A DNA stretch of 64,000 nt from a virus. The stretch covers positions 1 to 64,000 of IMG/VR virus record IMGVR_UViG_3300013004_000031. The stretch is one strand, 5' to 3'. Below the pieces are notes generated by a model. It did not search any database and was not told where the DNA came from. It saw nothing but the letters and a program-made list of their open reading frames with translations. The translations under genes were made by a program, and so were the position numbers. This document shows, in pieces, positions 1 through 7,505 of the stretch. Each line of letters begins with the position of its first letter. Position 1 is the stretch's first letter.

Positions 1-303
1 CCCATCACTACAGAACCCCCCATCACTACAGAACCCCCCACAACACCATCTTTAAGTTGTTGCGCTCCCCCTCCAAACCCACCAGTAATCAATCCCCCCA
101 TCATTCTGAACTTTACAACACGAACCATTCCCCCGTTAGTGATTGATATAACACCCCCGACATCTCTCAATCCATTTACCATTCAAATAACTACGACCAC
201 CACAACAACGACTACGACCACAACGACCACAACAACTGTTCCAAGAACTGGAACAGTTGTGCCTATTGAATGTGAAAGTTATTGTAAAAAGCTTGGGTTC
301 TGA
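1..303 (+). CDS. C-terminal part of a Pro/Thr-rich protein (partial)
   Basis: The frame is open from the first base of the window to a TGA at 301-303 (100 residues); the start lies outside. The visible part is low complexity: a tandem PITTEPP unit, proline-rich spacers, then a run of about 16 threonines, ending in a short tail with two cysteines (CESYCKKLGF). Such Pro/Thr linkers occur in virion surface or fibre proteins, but no family can be named. It ends 11 nt before a glycosyltransferase gene on the same strand. Confidence 0.6.
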   Translation, partial: PITTEPPITTEPPTTPSLSCCAPPPNPPVINPPIILNFTTRTIPPLVIDITPPTSLNPFTIQITTTTTTTTTTTTTTTTVPRTGTVVPIECESYCKKLGF

Positions 304-314
304 TAATTATTAAC

Positions 315-1151
315 ATGCGAAAACTCACGATTGGTATTCCCACCTATAATGATTATGATGGATTATATTTCAGCATTCAAGCCATTAGAACATATCATCG
401 GGAAGTTATAGATGATATTGAATTTATTATTATTGATAATAATCCTGATTCTCCCCATGGGCAATCCAATAGGAATCTCACGAATTGGATCAAAGAACCT
501 TTTCAATACCTCCCATTCACCAAATACAACGCATCCACCGTTAAAAATAAGGTGTTTTCCCTATCGGATACCCCTTATACCCTATGCATGGATAGCCATG
601 TGATGATTGTCCCCGGTGCCTTGAAAAAGCTGATCCATTTATACGATTGTGGTGGAGATGGTGGAAATCTTTTACAAGGTCCTCTGCTTTATGATGATTT
701 CCATCATTATTCCACCCACTTTGATGACACTTGGAGTTCCCATATGTGGGGAACGTGGCAAACGGATGAGAGGGGCAAGGAAACGGATGCTCCCCCCTTT
801 GAAATACCAGCCCAAGGCATGGGACTGTTCTCCTGTAGGACAGACTCATGGTTGGGATTCAACAAAGCTTTTAGGGGCTTTGGGGGGGAGGAGAAGTATA
901 TCCATGAGAAATACCGCCAACACGGTAAGAAGACGCTCTGCTTGCCCTTCCTGCGTTGGTTACACCGCTTTGAGCGTCCTGCTGGTATCCCATACAAGAA
1001 TGATCTCAAGGATCGCTTTCGTAATTACATGATTGGGCATCACGAATTGGGGCAAGATACCAAAGTTCTCAAGGAACAGTTCAAAGGGGTCGTATCAGTG
1101 GAAGATATGAACAAGATTGAAGTGGAAGCTACGATATTATCAAAATTATAA
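315..1151 (+). CDS. Glycosyltransferase family 2-like (GT-A fold)
   Basis: 278 residues. The N-terminus (LTIGIPTYNDYDGL) is the usual first beta strand of GT2 enzymes. It is followed by FIIIDNN and, near residue 95, CMDSH, which takes the place of the metal-binding DxD. GGEEKYIHEKY near residue 190 resembles the acceptor-side acidic motif. It probably transfers a sugar from a nucleotide-sugar to a phage or host surface acceptor. It stands alone, away from the sugar island at 44.6-53.3 kb, and its end overlaps the convergent next gene by 6 nt. Confidence 0.8.
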   Translation: MRKLTIGIPTYNDYDGLYFSIQAIRTYHREVIDDIEFIIIDNNPDSPHGQSNRNLTNWIKEPFQYLPFTKYNASTVKNKVFSLSDTPYTLCMDSHVMIVPGALKKLIHLYDCGGDGGNLLQGPLLYDDFHHYSTHFDDTWSSHMWGTWQTDERGKETDAPPFEIPAQGMGLFSCRTDSWLGFNKAFRGFGGEEKYIHEKYRQHGKKTLCLPFLRWLHRFERPAGIPYKNDLKDRFRNYMIGHHELGQDTKVLKEQFKGVVSVEDMNKIEVEATILSKL

Positions 1152-1331
1152 ACAATAGTTCTTCACATTACCCATCTCATCACGGTATCTTGCATATGAA
1201 TATGTAGCTACACAAGAATCTTCGTTTTCCTCCCATACTCCTAGAGTAGATTGCAATTCGTAAATTGCTTTAATATATTGTTCACAGGCAGATTTGGCAA
1301 GTGTAATATTTTCGTAGATTATTTCTTCCAT
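1146..1331 (-). CDS. Hypothetical protein, 61 aa
   Basis: A small acidic protein starting MEEIIYENITLAKSACEQY. Its ATG is 3 nt downstream of the stop of the preceding gene, which suggests translational coupling. It is the last gene of the minus-strand run and converges on the glycosyltransferase at 315-1151. No family recognised. Confidence 0.55.
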   Translation of the reverse strand: MEEIIYENITLAKSACEQYIKAIYELQSTLGVWEENEDSCVATYSYARYRDEMGNVKNYCL

Positions 1332-1334
1332 GTT

Positions 1335-1526
1335 TCAAATATTTCCCAATTGATGTTCAATTCTTGTGTCCCATAACATTGCAGGAAGTCTATCCTCAAT
1401 ATATTGGGTGATTGCCAACGGTTTGATCATCTCCGCTGGATTGACTTCAAGTTCTTCCGCCCTCTGTTGAATGAAATGGAATGCTTCCACCAAGCAAGCC
1501 CATTTTGCAAATTCCTCGATGGTCAT
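1335..1526 (-). CDS. Hypothetical protein, 63 aa
   Basis: The chosen ATG (MTIEEFAKWACL) follows a strong purine-rich Shine-Dalgarno sequence (GAGGGGTGAT) about 7 nt upstream. An in-frame start 39 nt further up would overlap the upstream gene more and has no such site. It is one of the few genes here with a clear ribosome-binding site. No family recognised. Confidence 0.6.
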   Translation of the reverse strand: MTIEEFAKWACLVEAFHFIQQRAEELEVNPAEMIKPLAITQYIEDRLPAMLWDTRIEHQLGNI

Positions 1527-1545
1527 TTTGATCACCCCTCTTTTT

Positions 1546-2076
1546 TTAGTTTGTATTTTTATCATTTAGTTTTGTTTTAATTAATTTATCGATGTTTAAA
1601 TCCTCAATCGGTTCCGTGATCAGAACAGTATCAAGCTTTAAAGTAACGGAATATGTGTTATTACAGGCATCACATTTCACTTCATATTCCTCCTCCGGTT
1701 TGAAAATACCCTCAAACATGTTTTGACCACAGTTGCAGGGGAATCTAACGGAAGCTTCTTCCAACATACTCTCGTAGTTTTTAATCACCTCTTCCTGTTC
1801 GACCATCACCCCATCCGCTTCCTGAAGCATCTTCTCCAATTGAATCACCCGCTCATCGGTCTGTTTCTTCTCAAGCTGGTTCTCCAATTCAATAACCCTA
1901 TCATCCTTTTGCTTGCGATTGTTCCACCAAAACATTCCCACCCCACATCCAATCATGGATAACACGAAATATCGTAGGAAATCCATCTCATTTGTGGTCA
2001 ACCCAAAAGCCAACCCAAGGGAAATAGTAATTCCTCCCAATATTTGCAGTCCTATTTTTTCTATTTTTTCTGTCAT
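1546..2076 (-). CDS. Membrane-anchored coiled-coil protein with zinc ribbon
   Basis: About 176 residues from ATG 2076; an in-frame GTG at 2091 is an alternative start. Residues about 5-50 contain two hydrophobic segments (LQILGGITISLGLAFGL and a second around FVLSMIGCGVGMFWW). A Lys/Glu-rich coiled coil covers about 55-110. The C-terminal part has two Cys pairs (CNCG and CDAC) about 25 residues apart, typical of a zinc ribbon. Likely an inner-membrane-attached scaffold; function unknown. Confidence 0.6.
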   Translation of the reverse strand: MTEKIEKIGLQILGGITISLGLAFGLTTNEMDFLRYFVLSMIGCGVGMFWWNNRKQKDDRVIELENQLEKKQTDERVIQLEKMLQEADGVMVEQEEVIKNYESMLEEASVRFPCNCGQNMFEGIFKPEEEYEVKCDACNNTYSVTLKLDTVLITEPIEDLNIDKLIKTKLNDKNTN

Positions 2077-2081
2077 AATTT

Positions 2082-2465
2082 TTATGTCCACATGTAGCCC
2101 CGCTGTTGGATGATGATCCGCATCACTTCCGAATCCTCATCATAAAGTTCTTTCTCAATCTTCTCATATTCTTTCCAATCCTCAATCGTGTCAAGAATTT
2201 TTACGATTTCAGATCGTCCCACCTTGATCCAATCATAACATTGTTTGAGCAAGCCTTCTCTGGCCTTGATCAGATCGACAGTCTCTTGCGTCACATGTCC
2301 TTTCTCAAGCTCTTCTTTGAATAGCTCATCAAGATTATCACGAAGACCTCGTTCTTCCTCCACATAATGAACCAGAGATTCAAATAAACAGATTTCCAGC
2401 AGTGCGTCCTTATCCATCCAAGTTCCTTTGAGCTTGTTTGTTAGCCATCTTTGTTGATTTTTCAT
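2082..2465 (-). CDS. Hypothetical protein, 127 aa, helical
   Basis: A charged, probably all-helical protein rich in Glu/Lys/Leu. The start ATG overlaps the stop of the upstream gene in the arrangement TAAATG, which suggests coupling. It has no cysteine-based metal site and no membrane segment. No family recognised. Confidence 0.55.
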   Translation of the reverse strand: MKNQQRWLTNKLKGTWMDKDALLEICLFESLVHYVEEERGLRDNLDELFKEELEKGHVTQETVDLIKAREGLLKQCYDWIKVGRSEIVKILDTIEDWKEYEKIEKELYDEDSEVMRIIIQQRGYMWT

Positions 2466-2648
2466 TTATTTTTCAGATTTATAGTGTGCGTATAACCCAA
2501 CCACACCCAAGAGTATCCATGTAAATGGAAGATAATCAAGATTTTTTATGTTAATGAGAAGCAATAGCGGGGTAGTTATCACACCCATCACACACCCAAA
2601 CATGAGTTGATTCCAAAGTTGTTTGTTCATTTCTTTATTACGTGCCAC
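2466..2648 (-). CDS. Small two-helix membrane protein
   Basis: 60 residues beginning with a GTG codon (MARNKEMNKQLW). An in-frame ATG seven codons in is an alternative start. Two hydrophobic helices (QLMFGCVMGVITTPLLLLI and YLPFTWILLGVVGLYAHY) are separated by a short polar loop, giving a hairpin in the inner membrane. Function unknown. Confidence 0.55.
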   Translation of the reverse strand: MARNKEMNKQLWNQLMFGCVMGVITTPLLLLINIKNLDYLPFTWILLGVVGLYAHYKSEK

Positions 2649-2682
2649 TTTTATGTTGGATTTCGTATTTCATATTTCATAA

Positions 2683-2865
2683 TCAATTAAAATTATCTTT
2701 ATCTCTGAAAATATTGTCAATTTCCCTCAAACAATTCTCCACACCTTCACTTGATAGTGAAATATTTCGAGCAATATAGAGCCTATTGCAGATATCCTGC
2801 AATTCCCCAGCTTGATCAATAAAATCCATTACCACGTCCAAATCAATTGTATTCTCGTCTTCCAT
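2683..2865 (-). CDS. Hypothetical protein, 60 aa
   Basis: A small acidic helical protein. It is supported by the promoter-like element at 2873-2891 (TACAAT box 7 nt before its ATG), one of four copies of a motif shared with the genes starting at 3537, 7480 and 9216. No Shine-Dalgarno sequence is visible. No family recognised. Confidence 0.6.
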   Translation of the reverse strand: MEDENTIDLDVVMDFIDQAGELQDICNRLYIARNISLSSEGVENCLREIDNIFRDKDNFN

Positions 2866-2872
2866 GCTTAGG

Positions 2873-2891
2873 ATTGTAGTCTAGTTTTTAA
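2873..2891 (-). promoter_or_regulatory. Promoter of the ACTAGA class for the gene at 2865
   Basis: On the minus strand it reads TTAAAAACTAGACTACAAT. The TACAAT -10 box ends 7 nt before the ATG at 2865. The upstream half overlaps the stop codon of the preceding gene. Confidence 0.55.
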
Positions 2892-3238
2892 TGTCCAATT
2901 GTGAATTTCTCAAGCGTTTTATCCCCGTTCTGCATGAGATACATAATAATCTTCTCCAGATTTCCCTTGAGTTTGATAAGTTCCCCGTTTTTCTGAAATT
3001 CCTCCATTTTCAGGAGATTTTCCAGATTTCGGGACGCTGCAAACGCATTATCCACGATATTTGCCATTTGTTGGGGTAATTCCCCAAATTCAAACGGTAG
3101 AGTGTGGGGAGCCTTGGCTTCTTTCTCATCCGTCTTGTATTTTCGCATCTGTTCCGAAGGATTCAGCGAACTTTCAAAGTCGAAATCGATGGCACCGGAC
3201 GCGATTGCAGTGGAATAGGGAGAATTTGAGGCAGACAT
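2888..3238 (-). CDS. Late-expressed hypothetical protein, 116 aa
   Basis: The protein has a disordered Ser/Ala-rich N-terminus (MSASNSPYSTAIASGAIDF) and a helical C-terminal half with a run of Leu/Lys (about 75-110). A late -10 box (TTAAATA) lies exactly 5 nt before its ATG, so it is probably a virion or head-assembly component. No family recognised. Confidence 0.6.
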   Translation of the reverse strand: MSASNSPYSTAIASGAIDFDFESSLNPSEQMRKYKTDEKEAKAPHTLPFEFGELPQQMANIVDNAFAASRNLENLLKMEEFQKNGELIKLKGNLEKIIMYLMQNGDKTLEKFTIGH

Positions 3239-3243
3239 ATTAG

Positions 3244-3250
3244 TATTTAA
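3244..3250 (-). promoter_or_regulatory. Late promoter -10 box (TTAAATA) for the gene at 3238
   Basis: The minus strand reads TTAAATA-CTAAT-ATG, with a 5 nt spacer to the start codon as in the other late genes of the window. Confidence 0.65.
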
Positions 3251-3537
3251 TCACTTTTTCCATAAAGCCTGATAATTCTATAAATATCAGATGCTTCACC
3301 CACCTTTTCAACACCTTGGCAATATGAATCGTTATTACCAGCTTCTTCCTCAACCTCTGTTGCCGTCAGTGTATTACCAATTCCCATTCCAAAATCAATT
3401 CCACCCCCAATATATACTATTTTATTTTCATTATGATAGATTCCTGTAAATATCCAAGTCTTCCCTTCTTCCCAATCATCACAATGCCACCGAATAACAT
3501 CACCACATTTCACCGTTTCCCCGTTTTTGTATGTCAT
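3247..3537 (-). CDS. Hypothetical protein, 96 aa, beta-rich
   Basis: Begins MTYKNGETVKCGDVIRWHCDDWEEGKTWIFTGIY, which suggests a small SH3-like or ASCH-like beta barrel; this is inference only. The gene is preceded by a TATAAT box 6 nt before the ATG and has no Shine-Dalgarno sequence. The upstream 48 nt are shared with the divergent gene at 3586. Confidence 0.6.
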   Translation of the reverse strand: MTYKNGETVKCGDVIRWHCDDWEEGKTWIFTGIYHNENKIVYIGGGIDFGMGIGNTLTATEVEEEAGNNDSYCQGVEKVGEASDIYRIIRLYGKSD

Positions 3538-3543
3538 ATTTTC

Positions 3544-3562
3544 ATTATATTCTAGTTTTTAA
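3544..3562 (-). promoter_or_regulatory. Promoter of the ACTAGA class for the gene at 3537
   Basis: The minus strand reads TTAAAAACTAGAATATAAT followed by GAAAAT and the ATG at 3537. The TATAAT box at 3544-3549 is 6 nt from the start codon. Confidence 0.65.
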
Positions 3563-3573
3563 CGCTATTTCCA

Positions 3574-3580
3574 CTAAATA
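3574..3580 (+). promoter_or_regulatory. Late promoter -10 box (CTAAATA) for the gene at 3586
   Basis: CTAAATA-CTATC-ATG: the box ends 5 nt before the start codon. It lies divergently next to the promoter for the gene at 3537. Confidence 0.7.
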
Positions 3581-3585
3581 CTATC

Positions 3586-4002
3586 ATGGCTAATAAATTC
3601 CACGCTAAATTCCTCAAAATTCTCCAAGAAGCTCCCCAACTTGACATTGATCCTGATTTGGAGAGAGGTGCTGCTGAGATGTCCCTAGACGATGATGTTG
3701 CCATGGATGATTATGATGTGGACATGGAAGTTGATCCATCCGCTGTGGATGAGATTGGGGATGCCATGGCTCGCCAGAATGAGCAAATGGTTGGTGTTGT
3801 TGATAAATGGAATTCAAATATTGATAAGTTCCTTGGTTATCTCAATGGTGATCAGCCAAACAGTATTCAGAGTGTTCTGGCTACCGCCAATCCTGAGTCG
3901 ATGTTGGGTAATTTGAAGAACCAACAAGTGAAAATTGGTCGCATTGCTTCCGATCTTGCTGCCCTTCAACAGTCGTTTATGACTGCGAAGAAGTCTCAGT
4001 GA
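3586..4002 (+). CDS. Putative internal head protein with capsid-targeting-like leader
   Basis: 138 residues. The N-terminal amphipathic segment MANKFHAKFLKILQEAPQ contains LQE, a match to the (L/I)xE cleavage consensus of T4-type prohead proteases. It is followed by a very acidic stretch (about 33-60) and a helical C-terminus. It is expressed from a late promoter. The leader resembles those of the late genes at 36.3-41 kb, so I infer that it is packaged in the prohead. No enzymatic domain recognised. Confidence 0.55.
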   Translation: MANKFHAKFLKILQEAPQLDIDPDLERGAAEMSLDDDVAMDDYDVDMEVDPSAVDEIGDAMARQNEQMVGVVDKWNSNIDKFLGYLNGDQPNSIQSVLATANPESMLGNLKNQQVKIGRIASDLAALQQSFMTAKKSQ

Positions 4003-5106
4003 TTATTTGATTAATTTCATTTTTACCGTAGCTGCCAAACCCTTGCAGCTATTTTTCACGATTAAATCCGTGGGATATTCATCCATGCCATAAGCCATAC
4101 ACACAGCATTCAGGTCTTTGAACTTTTTTCCATCATATTCTGGCCAGATGAAGACCTTTTCTCCCATATCAATCAGCTTTAGGGTCTTCTCCCGTGCTGT
4201 TTTATCGATCCACTGGCTATCCAATACCCAAATCCTCTCAAAGAACTTCAAACCATCCATCTGTTCCTGTTGATACGATGTGAAAAGCTGATCACCCTTG
4301 GTAATACCCCCAATACCAAGCCCATTGTTCACAAAACAAGCATCCAGTGGTCCTTCTATGATGAATACCTTATCCAAATCGGATGATATGCGCTCAATTC
4401 CAAACACACTCTTATCTCCCCCATCTTTTGATAGGTAAGAAGGGGATTCGTCATCCACCAATCGTCGGCTCTGGTAATAAACAATCTTCCCGTTCTCATC
4501 CTTGAAAGGTATCACCAGACGCTTATCATGCTTTTCATCCTTCAAAGAGATGTAGAAGGCATCTGGACGGTTCACAGCGGTATCCAATCGCCTTTCCTTG
4601 ATGTAAGCCAGAGCTTTTTGGACGATCTTGTTATTCTTGTAGTAATCGGTCTGATTCTTATCAAATAGATTGATACTATCCATCGGTAAGGATGCTGATT
4701 TGGGTTTTTCCTGTTTTTCTTCCATATCCATGACATTAATCATCCCATAATTACCTTTCTCAATCTCATCCACCATCTGATTGAAGGACAATCCCGACAC
4801 TTCCTTGATCCATTTGTAAGGCTTGGATGACCAGCCGCAATTGTGGCAAAATATGTTGTCATTTTCGGGAATGTAGAAGCATCGTTTCTTTGATCCCCAA
4901 CTTTTACCTTCCCGGCATATGGGACAACAGCAATTATAATTACCATTATGGCTGTTAAAAGAAACTTTATATCCATATTCGTAAAATTTGGACACCACAT
5001 AATCAGTGGGAAACTCAATGATCCTCTTTTGCAAGGACTTCGTATTGGGCTTGGACAACGCGGCGGATATTTTTTGGGAGATGTTCAACGAATTCAATAA
5101 TCTCAT
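4003..5106 (-). CDS. 61: DNA primase, T4 gp61-like
   Basis: About 367 residues from ATG 5106. It makes RNA primers at the fork with the gp41 helicase. An N-terminal zinc domain has CCCPICREG and CHNCGW (four Cys, about 45-80). This is followed by a Toprim-like core containing FIIEGPLDACFVNNG (EGxxD), with WVLDSQ later. A TTG 18 nt further up is not needed as a start. The 5' end overlaps the upstream 89-aa gene by 92 nt. Its stop abuts the convergent gene at 3586-4002. Confidence 0.88.
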   Translation of the reverse strand: MRLLNSLNISQKISAALSKPNTKSLQKRIIEFPTDYVVSKFYEYGYKVSFNSHNGNYNCCCPICREGKSWGSKKRCFYIPENDNIFCHNCGWSSKPYKWIKEVSGLSFNQMVDEIEKGNYGMINVMDMEEKQEKPKSASLPMDSINLFDKNQTDYYKNNKIVQKALAYIKERRLDTAVNRPDAFYISLKDEKHDKRLVIPFKDENGKIVYYQSRRLVDDESPSYLSKDGGDKSVFGIERISSDLDKVFIIEGPLDACFVNNGLGIGGITKGDQLFTSYQQEQMDGLKFFERIWVLDSQWIDKTAREKTLKLIDMGEKVFIWPEYDGKKFKDLNAVCMAYGMDEYPTDLIVKNSCKGLAATVKMKLIK

Positions 5107-5284
5107 GTTCTTTGGCAAAGTCAAATTTGTCTTCCGGGACTCTTTGGATTTTTATATCTGGAACAGAGAGAAACACATAATCATCCCCATCTTTTTTAAT
5201 AAAATTGAATAATTGTCCAACGAAATCCCCCGTTTGAACGGCATAAACATCACCTTTCTTAATTTTTGGTTTTTTAAAAAACAT
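5015..5284 (-). CDS. Hypothetical protein, 89 aa, SH3-like barrel
   Basis: Begins MFFKKPKIKKGDVYAVQTGDFVGQLFNF, with alternating beta-strand patterns typical of a KOW/SH3-like barrel. The ATG is 3 nt after the stop of the upstream gene. Its last 92 nt overlap the primase gene in another frame; both frames look protein-like. Function unknown. Confidence 0.6.
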   Translation of the reverse strand: MFFKKPKIKKGDVYAVQTGDFVGQLFNFIKKDGDDYVFLSVPDIKIQRVPEDKFDFAKEHEIIEFVEHLPKNIRRVVQAQYEVLAKEDH

Positions 5285-5287
5285 TAT

Positions 5288-5608
5288 TCAAAAATCGTCT
5301 GCAAGATTCATCCTACCAGCCATGAACTCTCCAAATTTCTGGATGAATAGGTTTTGCATGGCATTATCCTCCATCTTATTGGCGTGAAATGCGATTTCCA
5401 CAACATTTCCATCCAGATCATATCCGAGGAGCTTACCACATACTAAAAATTCCTTCAAAATAGCCTTTAGAGCATCGTTTGTCAGTGGATGAGAACCTTT
5501 CTTACGCTCGTTCCTAAGCTTCTTTTTCAGGGATTCCCGAAGAACTTCCAATACCTGCTCATCCACGAAGATTTCCTCCGGTTCTTCATCATTCTTGGCC
5601 ATATTCAT
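5288..5608 (-). CDS. Hypothetical protein, 106 aa
   Basis: Start set at ATG 5608 (MNMAKNDEEPEE), preceded by AAGGAT at a normal Shine-Dalgarno distance; the longer frame would overlap the upstream gene by 50 nt. The protein has an acidic N-terminus, a basic helical centre (ESLKKKLRNERKKGS) and ends in a hydrophobic/acidic tail (MNLADDF). The tail recalls clamp-binding ends of T4 transcription factors, but this is speculative. Confidence 0.6.
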   Translation of the reverse strand: MNMAKNDEEPEEIFVDEQVLEVLRESLKKKLRNERKKGSHPLTNDALKAILKEFLVCGKLLGYDLDGNVVEIAFHANKMEDNAMQNLFIQKFGEFMAGRMNLADDF

Positions 5609-5936
5609 ACTTATCCTTGACATAAACAGAATTAACATTCATCTGCCTCACTCCTTTTTCAATCAGAGTAGTGACAACAATTTCCATACTCTGAGTTTTA
5701 AGGTTGAAATTCTTGATAAAACGATTACCCCCGTCATTAAACTCAAACATCACATCCCCCAGAGCTTCCTTGTTCTGATAACAGGTAATAATAACCGAAG
5801 TATTGCTAGGATCAACCATGATCGACCATTTGCGGGGATCGTGTTGGGCATACTTATCAAACAGCTTAATGGTTGCAAACCCCGAATCCCTGAGTCTCTT
5901 GATGAAATACCCCTGTGTGCTAACGTTGTTCTTCAT
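5589..5936 (-). CDS. Conserved-looking phage protein, 115 aa
   Basis: The first ATG is at 5936 (MKNNVSTQGYFIKRLRDSGF); a TTG at 5969 would extend it but overlaps the upstream gene. The N-terminal GYFIKRLRDSG segment and the mixed alpha/beta composition look like a small globular domain. It overlaps the next gene by 20 nt. No function can be assigned. Confidence 0.6.
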   Translation of the reverse strand: MKNNVSTQGYFIKRLRDSGFATIKLFDKYAQHDPRKWSIMVDPSNTSVIITCYQNKEALGDVMFEFNDGGNRFIKNFNLKTQSMEIVVTTLIEKGVRQMNVNSVYVKDKYEYGQE

Positions 5937-5965
5937 GTTAATACTTAACGAATATTTTGGATAAC

Positions 5966-6370
5966 TCAAGCAAGATATTCTTTCATAATGTCACGAATAA
6001 TCCGTCTTCCTTCCTCATTTGCAGAGTGAACATAGACCTTGATGTTATCATTTGGAGACAATTTATCCTTCAGATACTTGGCACAGTGAATACCAGACTT
6101 TGTTTGGAAATTCTCCCATTCATAATAACCGGGATTCTTGAGAAAATTGATATAATATTTCATGTGTTCCAAGCACAAATCATTGTCAAATGAACAAATG
6201 GATGGAAACCCTCGTTCCTCAATAATCTTCACGAAATCGTTATAATTTCTAACAATTTCCCAATTTCCATTGGATGTTTTGGTCTTATCCAACAGCATCA
6301 CACCCCCGTCATTATATAGAAATGCATCTTTGGGTTGGCGCACATCATCAAGAAATAATAAATAAGACAT
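5966..6370 (-). CDS. Cyclic-phosphate-processing receiver-like domain protein
   Basis: 134 residues. LLFLDDVRQPKD at the N-terminus, ICSFDNDLCLEH near residue 60, SGIHCAKYLKD, and YVHSANEEGRR near residue 115 match the pattern LDDxRxP / SFDxDL / tGxxxAkxl / vHSxNxxG of the single-domain receiver-like family linked to cyclic-phosphate processing. The start codon overlaps the upstream stop (TAATG). Catalytic role inferred from the pattern only. Confidence 0.65.
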   Translation of the reverse strand: MSYLLFLDDVRQPKDAFLYNDGGVMLLDKTKTSNGNWEIVRNYNDFVKIIEERGFPSICSFDNDLCLEHMKYYINFLKNPGYYEWENFQTKSGIHCAKYLKDKLSPNDNIKVYVHSANEEGRRIIRDIMKEYLA

Positions 6371-7185
6371 TATTCAACACCCTCACTAAATTTTTGTTTA
6401 TCTCTAAATTCAGCCACCGATGGGTATCCACCATCAATAACTTTCAATTCCTCTGGATTAATTCCTCGAAATTCCCATACTACCTTCTTTTCAAAGGGGG
6501 ATATTTTGAAATTGGAATGCGCCCTCATCAGAATATCAACGATATCTTCATGTGATAATTCGGGATATATTTTGCTTTTTAATTCTTTGATCTCCCCCGA
6601 TGGCGTGTCCCTAAAAGTATCACCGTAATGAGAAAATTGTTTGGAATCTATGGCAACCCAAAAAATATCATCACCCGCAAAACAATTCTTAATACTTTTC
6701 AATATATTATTATCAATATTTTTAGTATCACACCAAAAAGCAATCAGAGAGACATTCTTACCAGCAGATTTGGATTTAATATTTTTCCAGATTCTTCCAG
6801 AAAATGTGTTGCGTCGAGTATTGCCCATGATCTGATCCTTTTGATTATCATAATAATAGTCAAGATCATCAGAAGTCGCTTCACCACAAACCTTAACAGA
6901 GTAATCTTTTAAAATACTCTTAAATTGTTTAGGGTCTGCTTTGACTTTAGCTAAAGCATTGAAAATAGATGGGTGTGTATTGGAAGTATGAAAGAGTGTC
7001 TTTCCTATGAAAGAAAAAGCTTCTCCCGATTCATATGAATAGGAGTCCCCATCAAAATTAATCTGATCAGGACTAGAATTTTTGGAAGGAATCTTAACGT
7101 TTTCCATTAAAATTACACCTCTTGCTGTAGCTCGCTCCTCAATTATCTTTTGGTAAAGCTCTCGTATGTTCAAATCATCCTTCAT
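6370..7185 (-). CDS. Hypothetical protein, 271 aa
   Basis: Start set at ATG 7185 (MKDDLNIRELYQKIIEER), preceded by GGGAGG; a TTG at 7221 would extend it into the upstream gene. The N-terminal helix ends in IIE/ER, resembling the leader of the late gene at 20897 (LYEEILEE), so it could also carry a capsid-targeting sequence, though no late promoter precedes it. The rest is mixed alpha/beta with FWCDTKNIDN and IFWVAIDSKQ strands. No family recognised. Confidence 0.55.
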   Translation of the reverse strand: MKDDLNIRELYQKIIEERATARGVILMENVKIPSKNSSPDQINFDGDSYSYESGEAFSFIGKTLFHTSNTHPSIFNALAKVKADPKQFKSILKDYSVKVCGEATSDDLDYYYDNQKDQIMGNTRRNTFSGRIWKNIKSKSAGKNVSLIAFWCDTKNIDNNILKSIKNCFAGDDIFWVAIDSKQFSHYGDTFRDTPSGEIKELKSKIYPELSHEDIVDILMRAHSNFKISPFEKKVVWEFRGINPEELKVIDGGYPSVAEFRDKQKFSEGVE

Positions 7186-7480
7186 TGTTCCAAATTTCCT
7201 CCCATTTTTTAAATTTTTCAATCAATATATCCAAATTTTTAGATTCATACCTACAATCAACTGAAGTTGTATAGTAATGAATGTTCCTATTCAATTCCTT
7301 ATAACCACCATAATTCAACACATCTTCCCCGTCAGAATGCTCAACTTTTAACACGAATGTATCATACATCCCATTGTCATCAACGTCAATAGACATGAAT
7401 TTGTCTTTTATTGGATAAAAACGAACATTCTCGTATTTGGAAGCATTTTCTTTGTATTCTTCTGGATAAAATATAATCAT
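7175..7480 (-). CDS. Hypothetical protein, 101 aa
   Basis: A small beta-rich protein (MIIFYPEEYKENASKY). Supported by an ACTAGA-class promoter with TATAAT 6 nt before its ATG. It overlaps the next gene by 11 nt. No family recognised. Confidence 0.6.
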   Translation of the reverse strand: MIIFYPEEYKENASKYENVRFYPIKDKFMSIDVDDNGMYDTFVLKVEHSDGEDVLNYGGYKELNRNIHYYTTSVDCRYESKNLDILIEKFKKWEEIWNNEG

Positions 7481-7486
7481 GATAGC

Positions 7487-7505
7487 ATTATACTCTAGTT
7501 TTTAA
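7487..7505 (-). promoter_or_regulatory. Promoter of the ACTAGA class for the gene at 7480
   Basis: The minus strand reads TTAAAAACTAGAGTATAAT, then GCTATC and ATG. The AAAAACTAG part also encodes the last codons (K-N-stop) of the upstream gene. Confidence 0.65.
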
